Source: Pseudomonas sp. WN033
GTDB lineage: Bacteria; Pseudomonadota; Gammaproteobacteria; Pseudomonadales; Pseudomonadaceae
Assembly: GCA_002287035.1 (NCBI GenBank)
Contig: NSKG01000008.1
Location: 124,001 to 188,000, forward strand
Direction: 5' to 3'
Length of the DNA stretch: 64,000 bases
Under the pieces are notes generated by a model, which saw only the letters and a list, made by a program, of their open reading frames with translations, searched no databases and was not told the origin of the DNA. Positions 1 to 10,846 of the stretch are shown here, piece after piece. Each line of letters starts with the position of its first letter. The first letter of the stretch is position 1. The translations under genes and the position numbers were made by a program.

Positions 1-443
<443 letters not shown>

Positions 444-446
444 GTC

Positions 447-1022
447 ATGAATTACTACAAGCACGATAGCGCCATAGTAGACGATGGTGCACAAATCGGC
501 GAAGGCTGCCGTGTATGGCACTTCGTACATGTGTGTGGTGGTGCCAAAATTGGTAAAGGGGTATCTTTAGGCCAAAATGTATTCGTAGGCAACAAAGTAA
601 CCATTGGGGACAACTGCAAAATTCAGAACAACGTATCGGTTTACGATAATGTGCATCTGGAGGAAGGGGTGTTCTGTGGGCCAAGCATGGTGTTTACTAA
701 CGTGTACAATCCGCGCTCACTAATCGAACGTAAAGATCAGTATCGTGACACCGTAGTAAAAAAAGGCGCTACCCTTGGAGCTAACTGTACAATCGTCTGC
801 GGCGTAACCATCGGTGAGTATGCCTTTATTGGTGCTGGTGCTGTTGTAAACAAAGATGTTCCCGCTTATGCACTGATGGTTGGTGTGCCGGCCAAACAAA
901 AAGGTTGGATGAGTGAGTTCGGCGAGCAGTTAGATTTGCCTTTGGAAGGTCAGGCAACTACGACCTGTTCACACACTGGCACAAAATACAAGCTTAACGG
1001 CAAACAATTGGCAAAAGGCTAA
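447..1022 (+). CDS. wbpD: UDP-3-amino-GlcNAcA N-acetyltransferase WbpD/WlbB
   Basis: The 191-residue product is a left-handed beta-helix acyltransferase. Hexapeptide repeats ([24 protein letters not shown]) run through roughly residues 12-75 and resume at 105-145 (LGANCT, IGEYAF). In the WbpD/WlbB family the enzyme transfers acetyl from acetyl-CoA to the 3-amino group of UDP-GlcNAc3NA, giving UDP-2,3-diacetamido-glucuronic acid in the cytoplasm. The length matches the family. It lies 3 bases after WbpB and 5 bases before WbpE, so the three are probably co-transcribed. The ATG at 447 follows the upstream stop closely. Confidence 0.9.
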   Translation: MNYYKHDSAIVDDGAQIGEGCRVWHFVHVCGGAKIGKGVSLGQNVFVGNKVTIGDNCKIQNNVSVYDNVHLEEGVFCGPSMVFTNVYNPRSLIERKDQYRDTVVKKGATLGANCTIVCGVTIGEYAFIGAGAVVNKDVPAYALMVGVPAKQKGWMSEFGEQLDLPLEGQATTTCSHTGTKYKLNGKQLAKG

Positions 1023-1027
1023 TCTGA

Positions 1028-2125
1028 ATGCAGTTCATAGATCTGGCAGCGCAACAAGCCCGAATCAAAGAAAAAATTGATGCTAATATCCAAAAGGTAC
1101 TAGCTCATGGTCAGTATATTCTTGGCCCGGAAGTAACTGAGTTAGAAGAGAAATTAGCCGTTTTCACCGGTGCCAAATATTGTATCACGTGCGCCAATGG
1201 GACTGACGCCCTACAAGTTGCCCAAATGGCGCTGGGTATAGGCTTGGGGGATGAGGTCATCACGCCAGGTTTTACTTACATTGCAACCGCCGAAACTGTT
1301 GCTCTTCTAGGCGCTAAGCCGGTCTATGTGGATATAGAGCCAAGTACATACAACCTCAATCCTGCGTTGCTGGAAGCTGCGATCACCCCACGTACAAAGG
1401 CAATTATTCCCGTATCTCTCTATGGTCAGTGTGCGGACTACGATGCTATCAACGTTATCGCTGCTAAGTACGGAATTCCTGTGATTGAAGATGCAGCTCA
1501 GAGCTTTGGCGCAAGCTATAAAGGCCGTAAGAGTTGTAATCTGACAACTATTGCCTGCACCAGTTTCTTTCCCAGCAAACCTTTGGGCTGTTACGGCGAT
1601 GGCGGGGCCGTATTTACCAATGATGAAGAGCTGGCAAAGAATATTCGTCAGATTGCTCGTCATGGCCAAGGCCGCCGTTATCATCACGTTCGAATTGGCG
1701 TAAATAGCCGATTGGATACTTTGCAAGCCGCGATATTACTACCTAAATTAGAGATTTTTGGCGAGGAAATTGAGTTACGTAACCAAGTGGCTCAAAAATA
1801 TACGATGCTTCTTAGTCGTTACTGTGATGAGCGGTGCGATTCAGTAATTCAAGTACCCTTTGTCGAGAAGCATAACATTAGTGCCTGGGCGCAATATACT
1901 GTTCGGCTGGCAAATCGCGATACGGTGCAACGGAAATTACTGAAGCTTGGCATCCCAACGGCAGTACATTACCCAATACCATTAAATAAACAGCCTGCAG
2001 TGGCTGATGAGAGCGCAAAGTTGCCAATAGGGGATGAGGTTGCAGAAAGCGTTATGAGCTTGCCGATGCACCCATACATGACTGAAAGAGATATTGCGCA
2101 AGTGGCTGAGGGCTTAACAAGGTAA
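1028..2125 (+). CDS. wbpE: PLP-dependent UDP-3-keto-GlcNAcA aminotransferase WbpE/WlbC
   Basis: This is a DegT/DnrJ/EryC1 aminotransferase of 365 residues, the usual length. The opening QFIDLAAQQARIKEKIDANI and the GTDALQVA phosphate-binding motif are typical. The PLP lysine is Lys184 in FFPSKPLGCYGDGGA. The WbpE family uses glutamate to aminate the 3-keto sugar made by WbpB, after which WbpD acetylates it. A C2 epimerase (WbpI) that would turn the product into the manno form is not in the window, so the final sugar cannot be fixed. A 220-bp AT-rich gap with no gene follows it, before the flippase. Confidence 0.9.
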   Translation: MQFIDLAAQQARIKEKIDANIQKVLAHGQYILGPEVTELEEKLAVFTGAKYCITCANGTDALQVAQMALGIGLGDEVITPGFTYIATAETVALLGAKPVYVDIEPSTYNLNPALLEAAITPRTKAIIPVSLYGQCADYDAINVIAAKYGIPVIEDAAQSFGASYKGRKSCNLTTIACTSFFPSKPLGCYGDGGAVFTNDEELAKNIRQIARHGQGRRYHHVRIGVNSRLDTLQAAILLPKLEIFGEEIELRNQVAQKYTMLLSRYCDERCDSVIQVPFVEKHNISAWAQYTVRLANRDTVQRKLLKLGIPTAVHYPIPLNKQPAVADESAKLPIGDEVAESVMSLPMHPYMTERDIAQVAEGLTR

Positions 2126-2345
2126 TCTTACAGGGCTTCGTTCTGGCTGTCAGGGCTTATAGTCACCCCCGTAGTGCTGAAGTACATATGGGCTGGCTAG
2201 CTTAAACCGGTTGTACTGGTCTGCTTTTTGGTGCTTTTCAGTTAGCTGCTATATGTTGCTTTCATAAAGCCTTTATGCTTGCGGTGGTAGAGACTGATTG
2301 ATAAATAAGTGATGTCTTGGGGTTGTTATTTTATGAGTGCATTGA

Positions 2346-3641
2346 GTGATAGTTAAGTTTGATGAATTGCTGAAGTCAAGGTTTGCAAAGAACGTCCTAA
2401 CATTGCTGAGTGGTACCGCAGTTGGGCAGGGCGTGATGATATTGGCTTTGCCAATTTTGACCCGTCTCTTTAGTCCTGATGATTTTGCTCTTCTGGCTAT
2501 TTTTGTATCATTGTTAGGGTTGATTTCTGTTGTTGCCTGCCTTCGTTTGGATATTGCGATTCCAATACCCAAAGAAGATGGAGAGGCACTTGATCTTCTG
2601 GTTTTGGCATTGGTTTCAAGCTTGCTTTTTGGTGGAATAATTGGCCTGCTTTGCTTCTTCTTTGCAGGAGATGTAGCGCATGTTTTTGGTCGTGATGAAA
2701 TTGAGAAGTATATATGGCTTTTGCCTTTAGGTGTCTTGGGTGCTGGGGGGTATGCAGCAGCCCAGTTTTGGGCGACAAGGAAAAAGAACTTTAAAGATAT
2801 TGCAAAAACACATGTGAAAAGATCTTTGGCTGGGACTGGCGTACAGTTAGCTGGCGGTCTTTTGGCTGCTGGGCCTATTGGGCTTGTTTTGGGATATATA
2901 GTCACGCAGATAGGGGGGGCTGTATCTCTCGGGGTTAAAGCCTTCAGTGATATTCGTTGTTTGGGTTATAGGCCAAGCTCTCGCATATTTTTAACGCTCA
3001 AGTCCTACAAAAGATTTCCGCTATACTCTACCTGGGAGTCGCTCTTTAATAGTGCGGCAATTCAGCTTCCGGTAATATTAATTGCTGCCTTTATTGCGGG
3101 TCCGGAAGTCGGCTATTTAATGTTGGCTATGAGAGTAATGGCTGCGCCAATGTCGCTTCTTGGGGGGAGCGTTGCTCAGGTGTATCTTTCTCAAGCGCCA
3201 GAAAAGTATCGTGACGGTGAGTTGGGAGCGTTCACAGCCTCTCTAATTGTGCGTCTATTGATTGTAGGTGGCCCCGTTATTTTTATCGGGGGGCTTGGAT
3301 CTCCTTGGCTATTCCCATGGGTTTTTGGGGCTGAGTGGGAGAGGGCTGGGATTTTTGTGTTATGGATGGTGCCTTGGTTTATTCTTCAGTTCATAACCTC
3401 GCCGGTCTCAATGGCTCTCCATGTTGTAGGTATGCAGCATGTTTCATTGCTATTGCAGGTCTTCGGTTTTTTGGTCCGTTGTGGTGCAGTACTTTTAGCT
3501 TTCTTTATTAATGAAAGCTTTTTGGTTTCTGCATATGTCGCAAGTGGTGCAGTTTTTTATTTTGTATATTTAGTAGTGGTGTTGAGAGTTATTAGAGTTT
3601 CATTTGGTGAGGTTTTAGCTTGCGCTTTTGGTCGTCGGTAG
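2346..3641 (+). CDS. wzx: O-antigen flippase Wzx
   Basis: The 431-residue product is an integral membrane protein with about 12 hydrophobic segments. Its opening, around KNVLTLLSGTAVGQGVMILALPILTRLF, is typical of Wzx and other polysaccharide-export flippases of the MOP superfamily. It would move lipid-linked O-unit across the inner membrane. The only suitable start is GTG at 2346, with a weak ribosome site, so the start is uncertain by a few codons. Codon use turns sharply T-rich here and stays so through the next two genes, unlike the flanking genes. That suggests a horizontally acquired serotype-specific core. Specificity for this O-unit is inferred from position. Confidence 0.85.
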   Translation: MIVKFDELLKSRFAKNVLTLLSGTAVGQGVMILALPILTRLFSPDDFALLAIFVSLLGLISVVACLRLDIAIPIPKEDGEALDLLVLALVSSLLFGGIIGLLCFFFAGDVAHVFGRDEIEKYIWLLPLGVLGAGGYAAAQFWATRKKNFKDIAKTHVKRSLAGTGVQLAGGLLAAGPIGLVLGYIVTQIGGAVSLGVKAFSDIRCLGYRPSSRIFLTLKSYKRFPLYSTWESLFNSAAIQLPVILIAAFIAGPEVGYLMLAMRVMAAPMSLLGGSVAQVYLSQAPEKYRDGELGAFTASLIVRLLIVGGPVIFIGGLGSPWLFPWVFGAEWERAGIFVLWMVPWFILQFITSPVSMALHVVGMQHVSLLLQVFGFLVRCGAVLLAFFINESFLVSAYVASGAVFYFVYLVVVLRVIRVSFGEVLACAFGRR

Positions 3642-3691
3642 TGCGAAGACTCCAGGATTGTCCTGATTGTATCGTTAGGGGTTGATGTGGA

Positions 3692-4960
3692 ATGGCGGCT
3701 TTTTTTGTTGTTTCAAGTATTTATAGTGTTTTTGTTTATGTTGTGTATCCTTTCTTTTATGATTGGGGGCTGTTTCTTGCGATTCAAAATCGGGATCATG
3801 GGTTTCTAGAATTTTTGGGGGCTGCTGGATATTGTGCTGTAATTATTTTCTTTGCGGGGTTTGTTCAGCGGGGAATATATGGGCTATTTAATTGTTTTTT
3901 GATATTTACTACCTATATTCCATTTTTTATGTTGATGCCGTTTTTCTTGCCTGAGAAGATATTTTCTTTGGATGCTGTTGTTTATTGTATGTCGGCGGTC
4001 CTGTTTTCTTTTGTTGGTGTTATGTTTAGTAGAGGGCGAGGGATCGCTTTTCCTGTTTCGCTTAAGTCTTCAGCGTTTTGCTTTTTTCTTGTTGCCTTGA
4101 GCTTGACGAATTTGCTCTTCTTGGTAGTTTATTTTAGAGGATTGATCTCTGTCGAGGCTTTTTTTGATGTATATGCGCATAGAGAAAAATATAGAGAGAT
4201 GGCCGGTTTTGCGTCATATTTCTTGCATTGGCAGGTTATGGTCTTGTCTCCGGTGGCTTTGGTTTTTGGTTTGCAATTGAGAAGTTTTTCTCTTGTTGTT
4301 TTGGGTTGTTTGGGTTTTATTGTTGTGTTTATGATTAGTTCTTTTAAGGTTGCTTTGGTCGTTCCTTTTGTTGTTGGGTTTGGGTATGTCCTTCGGGCGG
4401 CATGGTGTCAATTTTTGTCTCCAAGTTTTGCTGCAATATTTATCTTGTTTTTGTTTGTCTCTGCGTTTGTGTTCGATTATTTTTCTGGCCTTAAAGCATT
4501 TACGCCGTATGTTGCTGATAGGGTTTTTCTGGCGCACGGCGTGCAAAATTTAATGATTCTGGACTTTTTCTCAGATATGCCGAGAGCCTTGTGGGGTAAT
4601 AGCTTCTTGCGTCATTTTGTTGAGCCTGTTTATGATGTTGATCCTTTTATATTTTTAGGTCAGCATTATTATGGTAGGGATGTCAGGCTTAATACTGGTT
4701 TTGTTGGTGATGGTTTTATTAACTTTGGGGTTTATGGCGTTATACTGTCTACCCTGGTCTCGGCTTTTGTTATTATCTTGTGTGATTTGGTCGTAGGGCA
4801 GAAAGAAAGCTCCTTGTGTTTTTTGTTGTTTTTGCCGCACTTTGTTTCCTTGCTGAATGGTCCGGTCCAGGTTTCCCTTGTTACAAATGGTTTGTTGTTT
4901 TTTTTGTTGGTGCTTCTGCTGTATCCTAAAAAATATATTTATGGTGCTTCCGGGGGGTGA
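3692..4960 (+). CDS. wzy: O-antigen polymerase, Wzy-like
   Basis: The 422-residue product is almost entirely hydrophobic, with about 11-12 membrane segments and one larger polar loop around residues 290-335 (VFLAHGVQNLMILDFFSD to LNTGFVGDGFIN). This is the architecture of O-antigen polymerases, which join lipid-linked O-units at the periplasmic face. Wzy proteins share little sequence, so the call rests on topology, position after Wzx, and the absence of another candidate in the cluster. The coding strand is extremely T-rich, the strongest compositional outlier in the window. The ATG at 3692 is the first in frame. An upstream GTG at 3685 is out of frame. Confidence 0.75.
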   Translation: MAAFFVVSSIYSVFVYVVYPFFYDWGLFLAIQNRDHGFLEFLGAAGYCAVIIFFAGFVQRGIYGLFNCFLIFTTYIPFFMLMPFFLPEKIFSLDAVVYCMSAVLFSFVGVMFSRGRGIAFPVSLKSSAFCFFLVALSLTNLLFLVVYFRGLISVEAFFDVYAHREKYREMAGFASYFLHWQVMVLSPVALVFGLQLRSFSLVVLGCLGFIVVFMISSFKVALVVPFVVGFGYVLRAAWCQFLSPSFAAIFILFLFVSAFVFDYFSGLKAFTPYVADRVFLAHGVQNLMILDFFSDMPRALWGNSFLRHFVEPVYDVDPFIFLGQHYYGRDVRLNTGFVGDGFINFGVYGVILSTLVSAFVIILCDLVVGQKESSLCFLLFLPHFVSLLNGPVQVSLVTNGLLFFLLVLLLYPKKYIYGASGG

Positions 4961-4963
4961 TGT

Positions 4964-6061
4964 TTGAAGATTTTGCATGTTGCAACCTTGAACTCTGCGT
5001 CTTCAAATATTGGCGTCGTGCACCAGATGCAGTATGAGCGGTATGCTGCTCGGGAGCTTGGTCTGGACTGGGATGTTGAGCTATGGGCTGGTGACTCTGT
5101 TGATGGTTTTGAATTTATAAATGTTTATCCGGAGTCTTTGCGCTCTCGAATTTCTAGACGGTACCATTTTTTCAAGATTTTGAAATCTGCTTCAAGGTCT
5201 TATGATGTCGTGCTGTTGCGCTATATGCCGGGTGACTTGTTCCTCCCTTTCTTTATTTCTGATAAGGCTCGGGTTTGCTTTGTTCATCACTCTAAAGAGG
5301 ATGTTGCTCTGAGGAGCATGTTTCCTGGGGCTAAAGGTTTTTTGTTTTCTCTCTTGGAACGTTTCTTAGGGGTTTTATCTTTGAGAAAAGCGAATGGGTT
5401 TATTGGTGTAACCCAAGAGCTGGTTCGTTATGAGTTTTCACGAGCTTTCTGCAGTTCAAAGAAAAGCTTTGTTTATCCTAACGGGATTGATTATGCTCGG
5501 TTTGATCTTGTTGGAGACGGGCGCGGTGGGAAGATAAAAGTCGCTTTTGTTGCATCACGTTTTTTTTCCTGGCATGGCCTGTCCCTTATTCTTGAAGATC
5601 TTTCCCACTTTTCTCGGAGAGGTGATGTTGAACTTCACCTTGTTGGTGAGGTGCTTCAGGGAGATTTACAGCTTATTGAAGAATTAGCGCTTAAGAGTAA
5701 TGTCATTGTTCATGGTAAGTTGAGTGTGTCTGAACTGAGAGATGTCCTCAGTACCGCAGATGTTGGGCTCGCCTCGTTTGGTTTGGGTCAGGCTGGAATT
5801 GCCGAGGCCTGTACGCTGAAAGTTAGAGAGTATTTGGCAGCCGGAATACCTGTTTATTCTGGACATGTTGATGTTGGAGTTCCTGATTCTTTTGAATTTT
5901 ATAGTGTAGGTGGTCCAAATTTTTCTGAGATTTATAGTTATGCTACTGATATGAGACGCTTTAGCAGGCAGGATGTTAGGAATTCTGCTAGGTCGTTTAT
6001 TGATAAAAAATATCTAGTCAAAGATCTGTATGCTTGGCTTGTGTTAAATTTTAAAGGGTGA
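4964..6061 (+). CDS. Glycosyltransferase family 4-like protein
   Basis: The 365-residue product has the two-lobed GT-B look. An N-terminal [13 protein letters not shown] strand is followed by the linker [10 protein letters not shown] near residue 175. The C-terminal nucleotide-sugar region holds [21 protein letters not shown] around residues 280-300, in place of the usual GT4 EA/GxP motif. It probably adds one sugar to the O-unit on the cytoplasmic face, with donor unknown. The start is TTG at 4964, just after a GGGGGG ribosome site and overlapping nothing. Composition is T-rich like wzx and wzy, so the three probably arrived together. Confidence 0.8.
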   Translation: MKILHVATLNSASSNIGVVHQMQYERYAARELGLDWDVELWAGDSVDGFEFINVYPESLRSRISRRYHFFKILKSASRSYDVVLLRYMPGDLFLPFFISDKARVCFVHHSKEDVALRSMFPGAKGFLFSLLERFLGVLSLRKANGFIGVTQELVRYEFSRAFCSSKKSFVYPNGIDYARFDLVGDGRGGKIKVAFVASRFFSWHGLSLILEDLSHFSRRGDVELHLVGEVLQGDLQLIEELALKSNVIVHGKLSVSELRDVLSTADVGLASFGLGQAGIAEACTLKVREYLAAGIPVYSGHVDVGVPDSFEFYSVGGPNFSEIYSYATDMRRFSRQDVRNSARSFIDKKYLVKDLYAWLVLNFKG

Positions 6062-6065
6062 AGTT

Positions 6066-7184
6066 ATGAAGAAGGCACTAATTACCGGCGTCACTGGGCA
6101 GGATGGTTCCTACCTTGCGGAATTCTTACTTGATAAAGGCTATGAAGTGCATGGCATCAAACGTCGCGCCTCGCTGTTCAATACTCAGCGAGTGGATCAT
6201 ATTTATCAGGATCCGCATGTCGATAACCAGAACTTTATCCTGCACTATGGTGATCTGACGGACTCGTCAAACCTTACCCGCATTATCCAAGAGGTGCAGC
6301 CGGATGAGGTCTACAACCTTGGTGCGCAGTCTCATGTGGCTGTCAGCTTCGAATCTCCTGAGTACACTGCTGATGTTGATGCCATGGGTACCCTGCGTCT
6401 GCTTGAGGCAATCCGTCTGTTAGGGCTGGAGAAGAAAACCCGCTTTTATCAGGCATCTACCTCCGAGCTCTATGGCCTGGTGCAGGAAATCCCGCAGAAA
6501 GAGAGTACTCCGTTCTACCCCCGCTCACCTTATGCTGTGGCCAAGCTATATGCTTACTGGATAACAGTGAATTACCGGGAGGCCTACGGCATGTATGCCT
6601 GTAACGGTATTTTGTTCAACCATGAATCGCCGCGCCGCGGTGAGACTTTTGTTACCCGCAAGATCACTCGCGGTTTGGCGAATATCGCACAAGGGCTGGA
6701 GCAGTGTTTGTATATGGGCAATATGGATGCTCTGCGTGATTGGGGTCATGCGAAGGATTATGTCCGAATGCAGTGGATGATGTTGCAACAGGAGCAGCCT
6801 GAAGACTTCGTGATTGCGACCGGGGTGCAGTACTCCGTGCGAGAGTTCATTCGCTGGTCAGCAGCAGAACTGGGGATTCGCCTGCGCTTCGAAGGTTCAG
6901 GCGTGGATGAGGTTGCTATTGTCGAACATATTGAAGGTGACAAGGCTCCCGCTCTTGAGGTTGGTGCTGTTGTTGTGCGTGTTGATCCGCGGTACTTCCG
7001 ACCGGCAGAAGTAGAAACGTTGCTGGGCGATCCAGCAAAAGCCAAGACCAAGCTTGGCTGGGTGCCAGAAATTAGTGTTCAGGAAATGTGTGCGGAAATG
7101 GTTCGCGAGGATCTGAAAGCTGCCCAGCGCCATGCGTTGCTCAAGCATCATGGCCATGATGTTCCTGTTTCAATGGAGAATTGA
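6066..7184 (+). CDS. gmd: GDP-mannose 4,6-dehydratase
   Basis: This 372-residue short-chain dehydrogenase/reductase converts GDP-D-mannose to GDP-4-keto-6-deoxy-D-mannose. Motifs are [18 protein letters not shown] for NADP binding at residues 7-25, STSELYG with the catalytic threonine/serine and glutamate region near 136, and [15 protein letters not shown] with the YxxxK pair near 160. The length matches Gmd. Composition returns to the chromosomal average here, after the T-rich core. The last base pairs overlap the TTG start of fcl, indicating translational coupling for GDP-fucose synthesis. Confidence 0.97.
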   Translation: MKKALITGVTGQDGSYLAEFLLDKGYEVHGIKRRASLFNTQRVDHIYQDPHVDNQNFILHYGDLTDSSNLTRIIQEVQPDEVYNLGAQSHVAVSFESPEYTADVDAMGTLRLLEAIRLLGLEKKTRFYQASTSELYGLVQEIPQKESTPFYPRSPYAVAKLYAYWITVNYREAYGMYACNGILFNHESPRRGETFVTRKITRGLANIAQGLEQCLYMGNMDALRDWGHAKDYVRMQWMMLQQEQPEDFVIATGVQYSVREFIRWSAAELGIRLRFEGSGVDEVAIVEHIEGDKAPALEVGAVVVRVDPRYFRPAEVETLLGDPAKAKTKLGWVPEISVQEMCAEMVREDLKAAQRHALLKHHGHDVPVSMEN

Positions 7185-8164
7185 GCGTGATTCGTGAGCT
7201 GAATCAGACAGTTTTTGTTGCTGGTCACCGTGGTATGGTGGGGTCGGCTATTGTGCGGCGCCTGAAGGCTCTGGGGTACAGTCGTATTCTCACGGCCGAT
7301 CGGAGTCAGTTGAATCTGCTGGATCAGGCGTCTGTGCATGCCTTTTTCAGTAGTAATAGTGTCAGCCAGGTGTATCTGGCTGCTGCGAAGGTGGGCGGCA
7401 TACACGCAAATAACACGTATCCGGCTGACTTCATCTATGAAAACCTGATGATTGAAGCCAATATTGTTCATGCCGCTCATATGAACAATGTGCAAAAGCT
7501 ATTGTTTCTTGGATCCTCCTGCATCTATCCGAAACATGCTGAGCAGCCAATGCGTGAAGAAGCGTTGCTAACAGGAATACTTGAGCCAACTAATGAGCCG
7601 TATGCTGTCGCCAAAATAGCCGGCATCAAGCTGTGTGAGAGTTACAACCGGCAGTATGGGCGCGATTATCGTAGCGTGATGCCGACCAATCTATACGGGC
7701 CGCACGATAATTTTCACCCGGAAAACAGCCATGTAATACCGGCGTTGCTGCGTCGTTTTCACGAAGCGGTTCGGCAGGGTGATCAGGAGGTTGTGATCTG
7801 GGGTAGCGGTAAACCTATGCGTGAGTTTCTTCATGTGGATGATATGGCTGCTGCCTGTGTACATGTAATGGAGCTGGGTAGCGACCTTTACAGCAAAAAC
7901 ACCCAGCCGATGCTGTCTCATATCAACGTGGGCACAGGCGTGGACTGCACCATTCGTGAGCTTGCGGAAACTGTTGCCAAGGTAACAGGTTTTCAGGGCC
8001 GTCTAATCTTTGATGCCACAAAGCCGGATGGGACTCCACGTAAACTCATGGATGTGACACGCCTCAATGCCCTGGGTTGGCGGTCGAGTATCCGTCTCGA
8101 GGACGGTCTGCGTGATGCCTATAGTTGGTATATAGAGAACATTGAGCAAGCGCGAACGCGCTGA
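7181..8164 (+). CDS. fcl: GDP-L-fucose synthase
   Basis: This is the 327-residue NADPH-dependent epimerase/reductase (Fcl/WcaG) that turns the Gmd product into GDP-L-fucose. Motifs are [16 protein letters not shown] at residues 13-28, [28 protein letters not shown], and [22 protein letters not shown] with the YxxxK catalytic pair. The call uses TTG at 7181, which overlaps the gmd stop (TTGA). A GTG two codons downstream is an alternative. The product is almost certainly used for a fucose residue in the O-unit. Confidence 0.96.
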   Translation: MSVIRELNQTVFVAGHRGMVGSAIVRRLKALGYSRILTADRSQLNLLDQASVHAFFSSNSVSQVYLAAAKVGGIHANNTYPADFIYENLMIEANIVHAAHMNNVQKLLFLGSSCIYPKHAEQPMREEALLTGILEPTNEPYAVAKIAGIKLCESYNRQYGRDYRSVMPTNLYGPHDNFHPENSHVIPALLRRFHEAVRQGDQEVVIWGSGKPMREFLHVDDMAAACVHVMELGSDLYSKNTQPMLSHINVGTGVDCTIRELAETVAKVTGFQGRLIFDATKPDGTPRKLMDVTRLNALGWRSSIRLEDGLRDAYSWYIENIEQARTR

Positions 8165-8181
8165 AGATTTCGGAGTTCTCT

Positions 8182-8652
8182 ATGTGGTTGAACGCAGAGA
8201 CATTTCGCCGTGTTGTGGCTGCGACTCCGCTGGTTTCGATTGACCTGTTGGTTGAGAATCATGCGGGTGAGGTTCTCCTCGGCCAGCGTCTTAATCGACC
8301 TGCACAGGGCTTCTGGTTCGTACCTGGTGGGCGCATTCAGAAGAATGAAACTCTGGACGGGGCCTTCCTCCGGTTGACATCGGGTGAGCTCGGTGAGGGG
8401 TTCGAACGCAGCGAAGCGCGCTTGCTGGGTGTGTATGAGCACTTCTACCCGGATAGTGTGTTTGGCGAGGCTGGAAACAACCCAGATACACATTACGTCG
8501 TACTAGGCTACTACCTGCGTCTGCCTCCAGGTCTTACGCTAAACCCGCCTACCGGGCAGCACGGATGCTATCGCTGGTGGTCCAAGGCAGAAATGCAGAC
8601 GAGCGTTGACGTCCATGACAATAGCCGTGCTTACCTTGCGGCCTTATCTTGA
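8182..8652 (+). CDS. gmm: GDP-mannose mannosyl hydrolase
   Basis: The 156-residue Nudix protein is of the GDP-mannose hydrolase type (Gmm/NudD/WcaH), which releases mannose from GDP-mannose by an inverting reaction at C1. The Nudix box is the variant form GRIQKNETLDGAFLRLTSGELG (given here as two pieces of one box: GRIQKNE and AFLRLTSGELG), lacking the usual REUXEE glutamates, as is normal in this subfamily. VPGGRI and EHFYPDSVFG also match. It lies 17 bases after fcl with ATG at 8182, and probably tunes GDP-mannose against GDP-fucose supply. Confidence 0.93.
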   Translation: MWLNAETFRRVVAATPLVSIDLLVENHAGEVLLGQRLNRPAQGFWFVPGGRIQKNETLDGAFLRLTSGELGEGFERSEARLLGVYEHFYPDSVFGEAGNNPDTHYVVLGYYLRLPPGLTLNPPTGQHGCYRWWSKAEMQTSVDVHDNSRAYLAALS

Positions 8653-8677
8653 GTATATCTAGCGAAGGAACTTGAAT

Positions 8678-10084
8678 ATGCTTTTTCCTGTGATTATGGC
8701 TGGTGGTTCTGGCTCAAGATTGTGGCCGCTTTCCCGTCAGCTCAATCCGAAACAGTTCCTTGCCTTAGCTGACGCACAGCTAACTATGTTGCAGGCGACT
8801 ATTCAGCGCCTTGAAGGCTTGGATACTGGCCAACCACTACTGATTTGTAACGAGCAGCACCGTTTTCTCGCTGCCGAGCAGTTACGGCAGTTGGGAATGA
8901 ATGAGGCTAGCATTCTGCTTGAGCCGGTAGGCCGCAACACAGCCCCGGCTATCGCTTTGGCCGCATTGAAGGCGCTTGAAAAAGCAGATGATCCGATTTT
9001 GTTGGTGCTTGCTGCGGATCACTTGATTCAAGATGTTGTGGCTTTCCATGCCAGCATAGAGGCCGCGTTACCTTTAGCCGCAGGCGGTAAGTTGGTCACT
9101 TTTGGGATCCTCCCCACACACCCCGAGACGGGCTATGGCTATATCGAAAAGGGGCAATCGTCAGGCGGTGGTTATCTGGTGAAGCGTTTTGTCGAGAAAC
9201 CGGACCAGCCCACAGCCCAAGAATATCTTGCAAGCGGTAAATATTTTTGGAACAGCGGTATGTTCATGTTTCGTGCCAGCCGTTATCTGAAGGAGTTGGA
9301 ACGCTTCCAACCTGAGATACTCGCCGCCTCTAGCAAGGCACTAGAGCTAGGGGAGCAAGATATGCATTTCACCCGCATTGACCCTGAAACCTTCGCAAGC
9401 TGTCCTGAGGACTCGATTGATTATGCGGTTATGGAGAGAACCGAGGATGCAGTTATGGTGCCGCTGGATGCTGGATGGAGCGACATAGGTTCGTGGACTG
9501 CGCTTTGGGAGGTCAGTACCAAGGATGAGCAGGGTAATGTCTTTAAGGGCGATGTTTTGGGCCTCAGTACCTATAACAGCTATGTGCATGCTGATAGTCG
9601 TTTGGTTGCTACCGTAGGAATCGAGGATCTGATAGTCGTTGAAACCAAGGATGCGGTACTGGTTGTGCATAAGGATAAGGTTCAGGATGTAAAGAAAGTT
9701 GTTGAATCAATTAAGAATGATGGCCGCCATGAGCACCTCAATCACCGCGAGGTATATCGCCCATGGGGTGTGTATGATTCAGTCGACAACGGGCTACGCT
9801 ATCAGGTCAAACGTATCACCGTGCGCCCAGGTGCAAAACTCTCAGTCCAGATGCATCACCATCGTGCAGAACACTGGATTGTGGTCAGTGGTACAGCCAA
9901 AGTTACCAATGGAGATCGGACATATTTGGTGACTGAGAATCAGTCAACCTATATTCCTGTCGGGCAGGTGCATGCTTTGGAGAATCCGGGTGTTATCCCC
10001 CTGGAACTTATTGAAGTCCAGTCTGGATCATATCTAGGCGAGGACGATATTGTACGTTTTGAAGATCAGTACGGTCGGGTGTAA
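8678..10084 (+). CDS. manC: Mannose-1-phosphate guanylyltransferase / mannose-6-phosphate isomerase
   Basis: This is the bifunctional type II PMI-GMP enzyme (WbpW/AlgA/ManC, about 468 residues). The N-terminal pyrophosphorylase domain has [14 protein letters not shown] with the activating site and VKRFVEKP near residue 170. The C-terminal cupin isomerase has [17 protein letters not shown] near residue 395. It makes GDP-mannose for Gmd. An in-frame TTG at 8672 sits only 2 bases from the GAAGGAA ribosome site, so ATG at 8678 (spacing 8) is chosen. The matching phosphomannomutase is about 10 kb away at 19938. Confidence 0.95.
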   Translation: MLFPVIMAGGSGSRLWPLSRQLNPKQFLALADAQLTMLQATIQRLEGLDTGQPLLICNEQHRFLAAEQLRQLGMNEASILLEPVGRNTAPAIALAALKALEKADDPILLVLAADHLIQDVVAFHASIEAALPLAAGGKLVTFGILPTHPETGYGYIEKGQSSGGGYLVKRFVEKPDQPTAQEYLASGKYFWNSGMFMFRASRYLKELERFQPEILAASSKALELGEQDMHFTRIDPETFASCPEDSIDYAVMERTEDAVMVPLDAGWSDIGSWTALWEVSTKDEQGNVFKGDVLGLSTYNSYVHADSRLVATVGIEDLIVVETKDAVLVVHKDKVQDVKKVVESIKNDGRHEHLNHREVYRPWGVYDSVDNGLRYQVKRITVRPGAKLSVQMHHHRAEHWIVVSGTAKVTNGDRTYLVTENQSTYIPVGQVHALENPGVIPLELIEVQSGSYLGEDDIVRFEDQYGRV

Positions 10085-10093
10085 GGGGCTTAT

Positions 10094-10846
10094 TTGAAAA
10101 TTTCTCTGGTTACAGTGGCATATAATAGTGCAGCCACTATTGAAACGACGCTCGAGTCGGTTGCTGCTCAAAATTATCCTGAACTTGAATATATTGTTGT
10201 CGATGGTGGTTCCTCCGATGCTACCGTGGAAAAGGTACGGCAGCATCCAGACCTGGTGGCAGAGCTGATCTCTGAGCCGGACCGTGGAATCTACGATGCT
10301 ATGAATAAAGGGGTGTTACGAGCGAGCGGTGAGATTGTTGGTATTCTCAACTCAGATGACTTTTACTTGCGTCCCTCAGTGCTAAAGGAGGTAGCCGCAG
10401 TTTTCGAGGCTGACCCTTCGTTGGATGTTGTGCTTGGCGATGTCGACTTTGTTGCTGATGACGACCTGGCCAAACCAGTCCGGGTCTACCGTGCTGGCCG
10501 CTTTAGGCCATGGATGTTCCGTTTTGGGCTGATGCCGCCACACCCTGCAGTTTTTGTGCGTAAGTCCGCTTACGATCGCATTGGTGTATACAAACTGGGC
10601 TATCGGATTGCTGCAGACTTTGATTTTTTGGTACGGCTTTTGTTAATTGATGGTGCTAAGTATCAGGTTGCTAATAAACATTGGGTAAGAATGCGTACTG
10701 GTGGGGCCAGTACCGCTGGTTGGAAAAGTAATCTGATTTCTACAAGGGAAATGCTCCGGTCGCTGCGCGAGAATAAAATATTTTCAAGCTCACCGATGCT
10801 TTTGCTTCGGTTGCCGATTAAGTTTTTTAGACAGGTCTTCTTATGA
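10094..10846 (+). CDS. Glycosyltransferase family 2
   Basis: The 250-residue GT-A enzyme has the GT2 opening SLVTVAYNSAATIETTLESV, then VDGGSSDAT and LNSDDFY, the DxD-like metal site around residue 90. It resembles WcaA/WbbD-type transferases with KxxGxxxxxxxxAxDxxxxxR (YKLGYRIAADFDFLVRLL) near residue 170. It probably adds one O-unit sugar from a nucleotide donor on the cytoplasmic side, with donor unknown. TTG at 10094 is the start, and the stop overlaps the next gene's start as ATGA. With the GT4 gene it is one of only two recognisable sugar-adding transferases here besides the initiating enzyme. Confidence 0.88.
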   Translation: MKISLVTVAYNSAATIETTLESVAAQNYPELEYIVVDGGSSDATVEKVRQHPDLVAELISEPDRGIYDAMNKGVLRASGEIVGILNSDDFYLRPSVLKEVAAVFEADPSLDVVLGDVDFVADDDLAKPVRVYRAGRFRPWMFRFGLMPPHPAVFVRKSAYDRIGVYKLGYRIAADFDFLVRLLLIDGAKYQVANKHWVRMRTGGASTAGWKSNLISTREMLRSLRENKIFSSSPMLLLRLPIKFFRQVFL

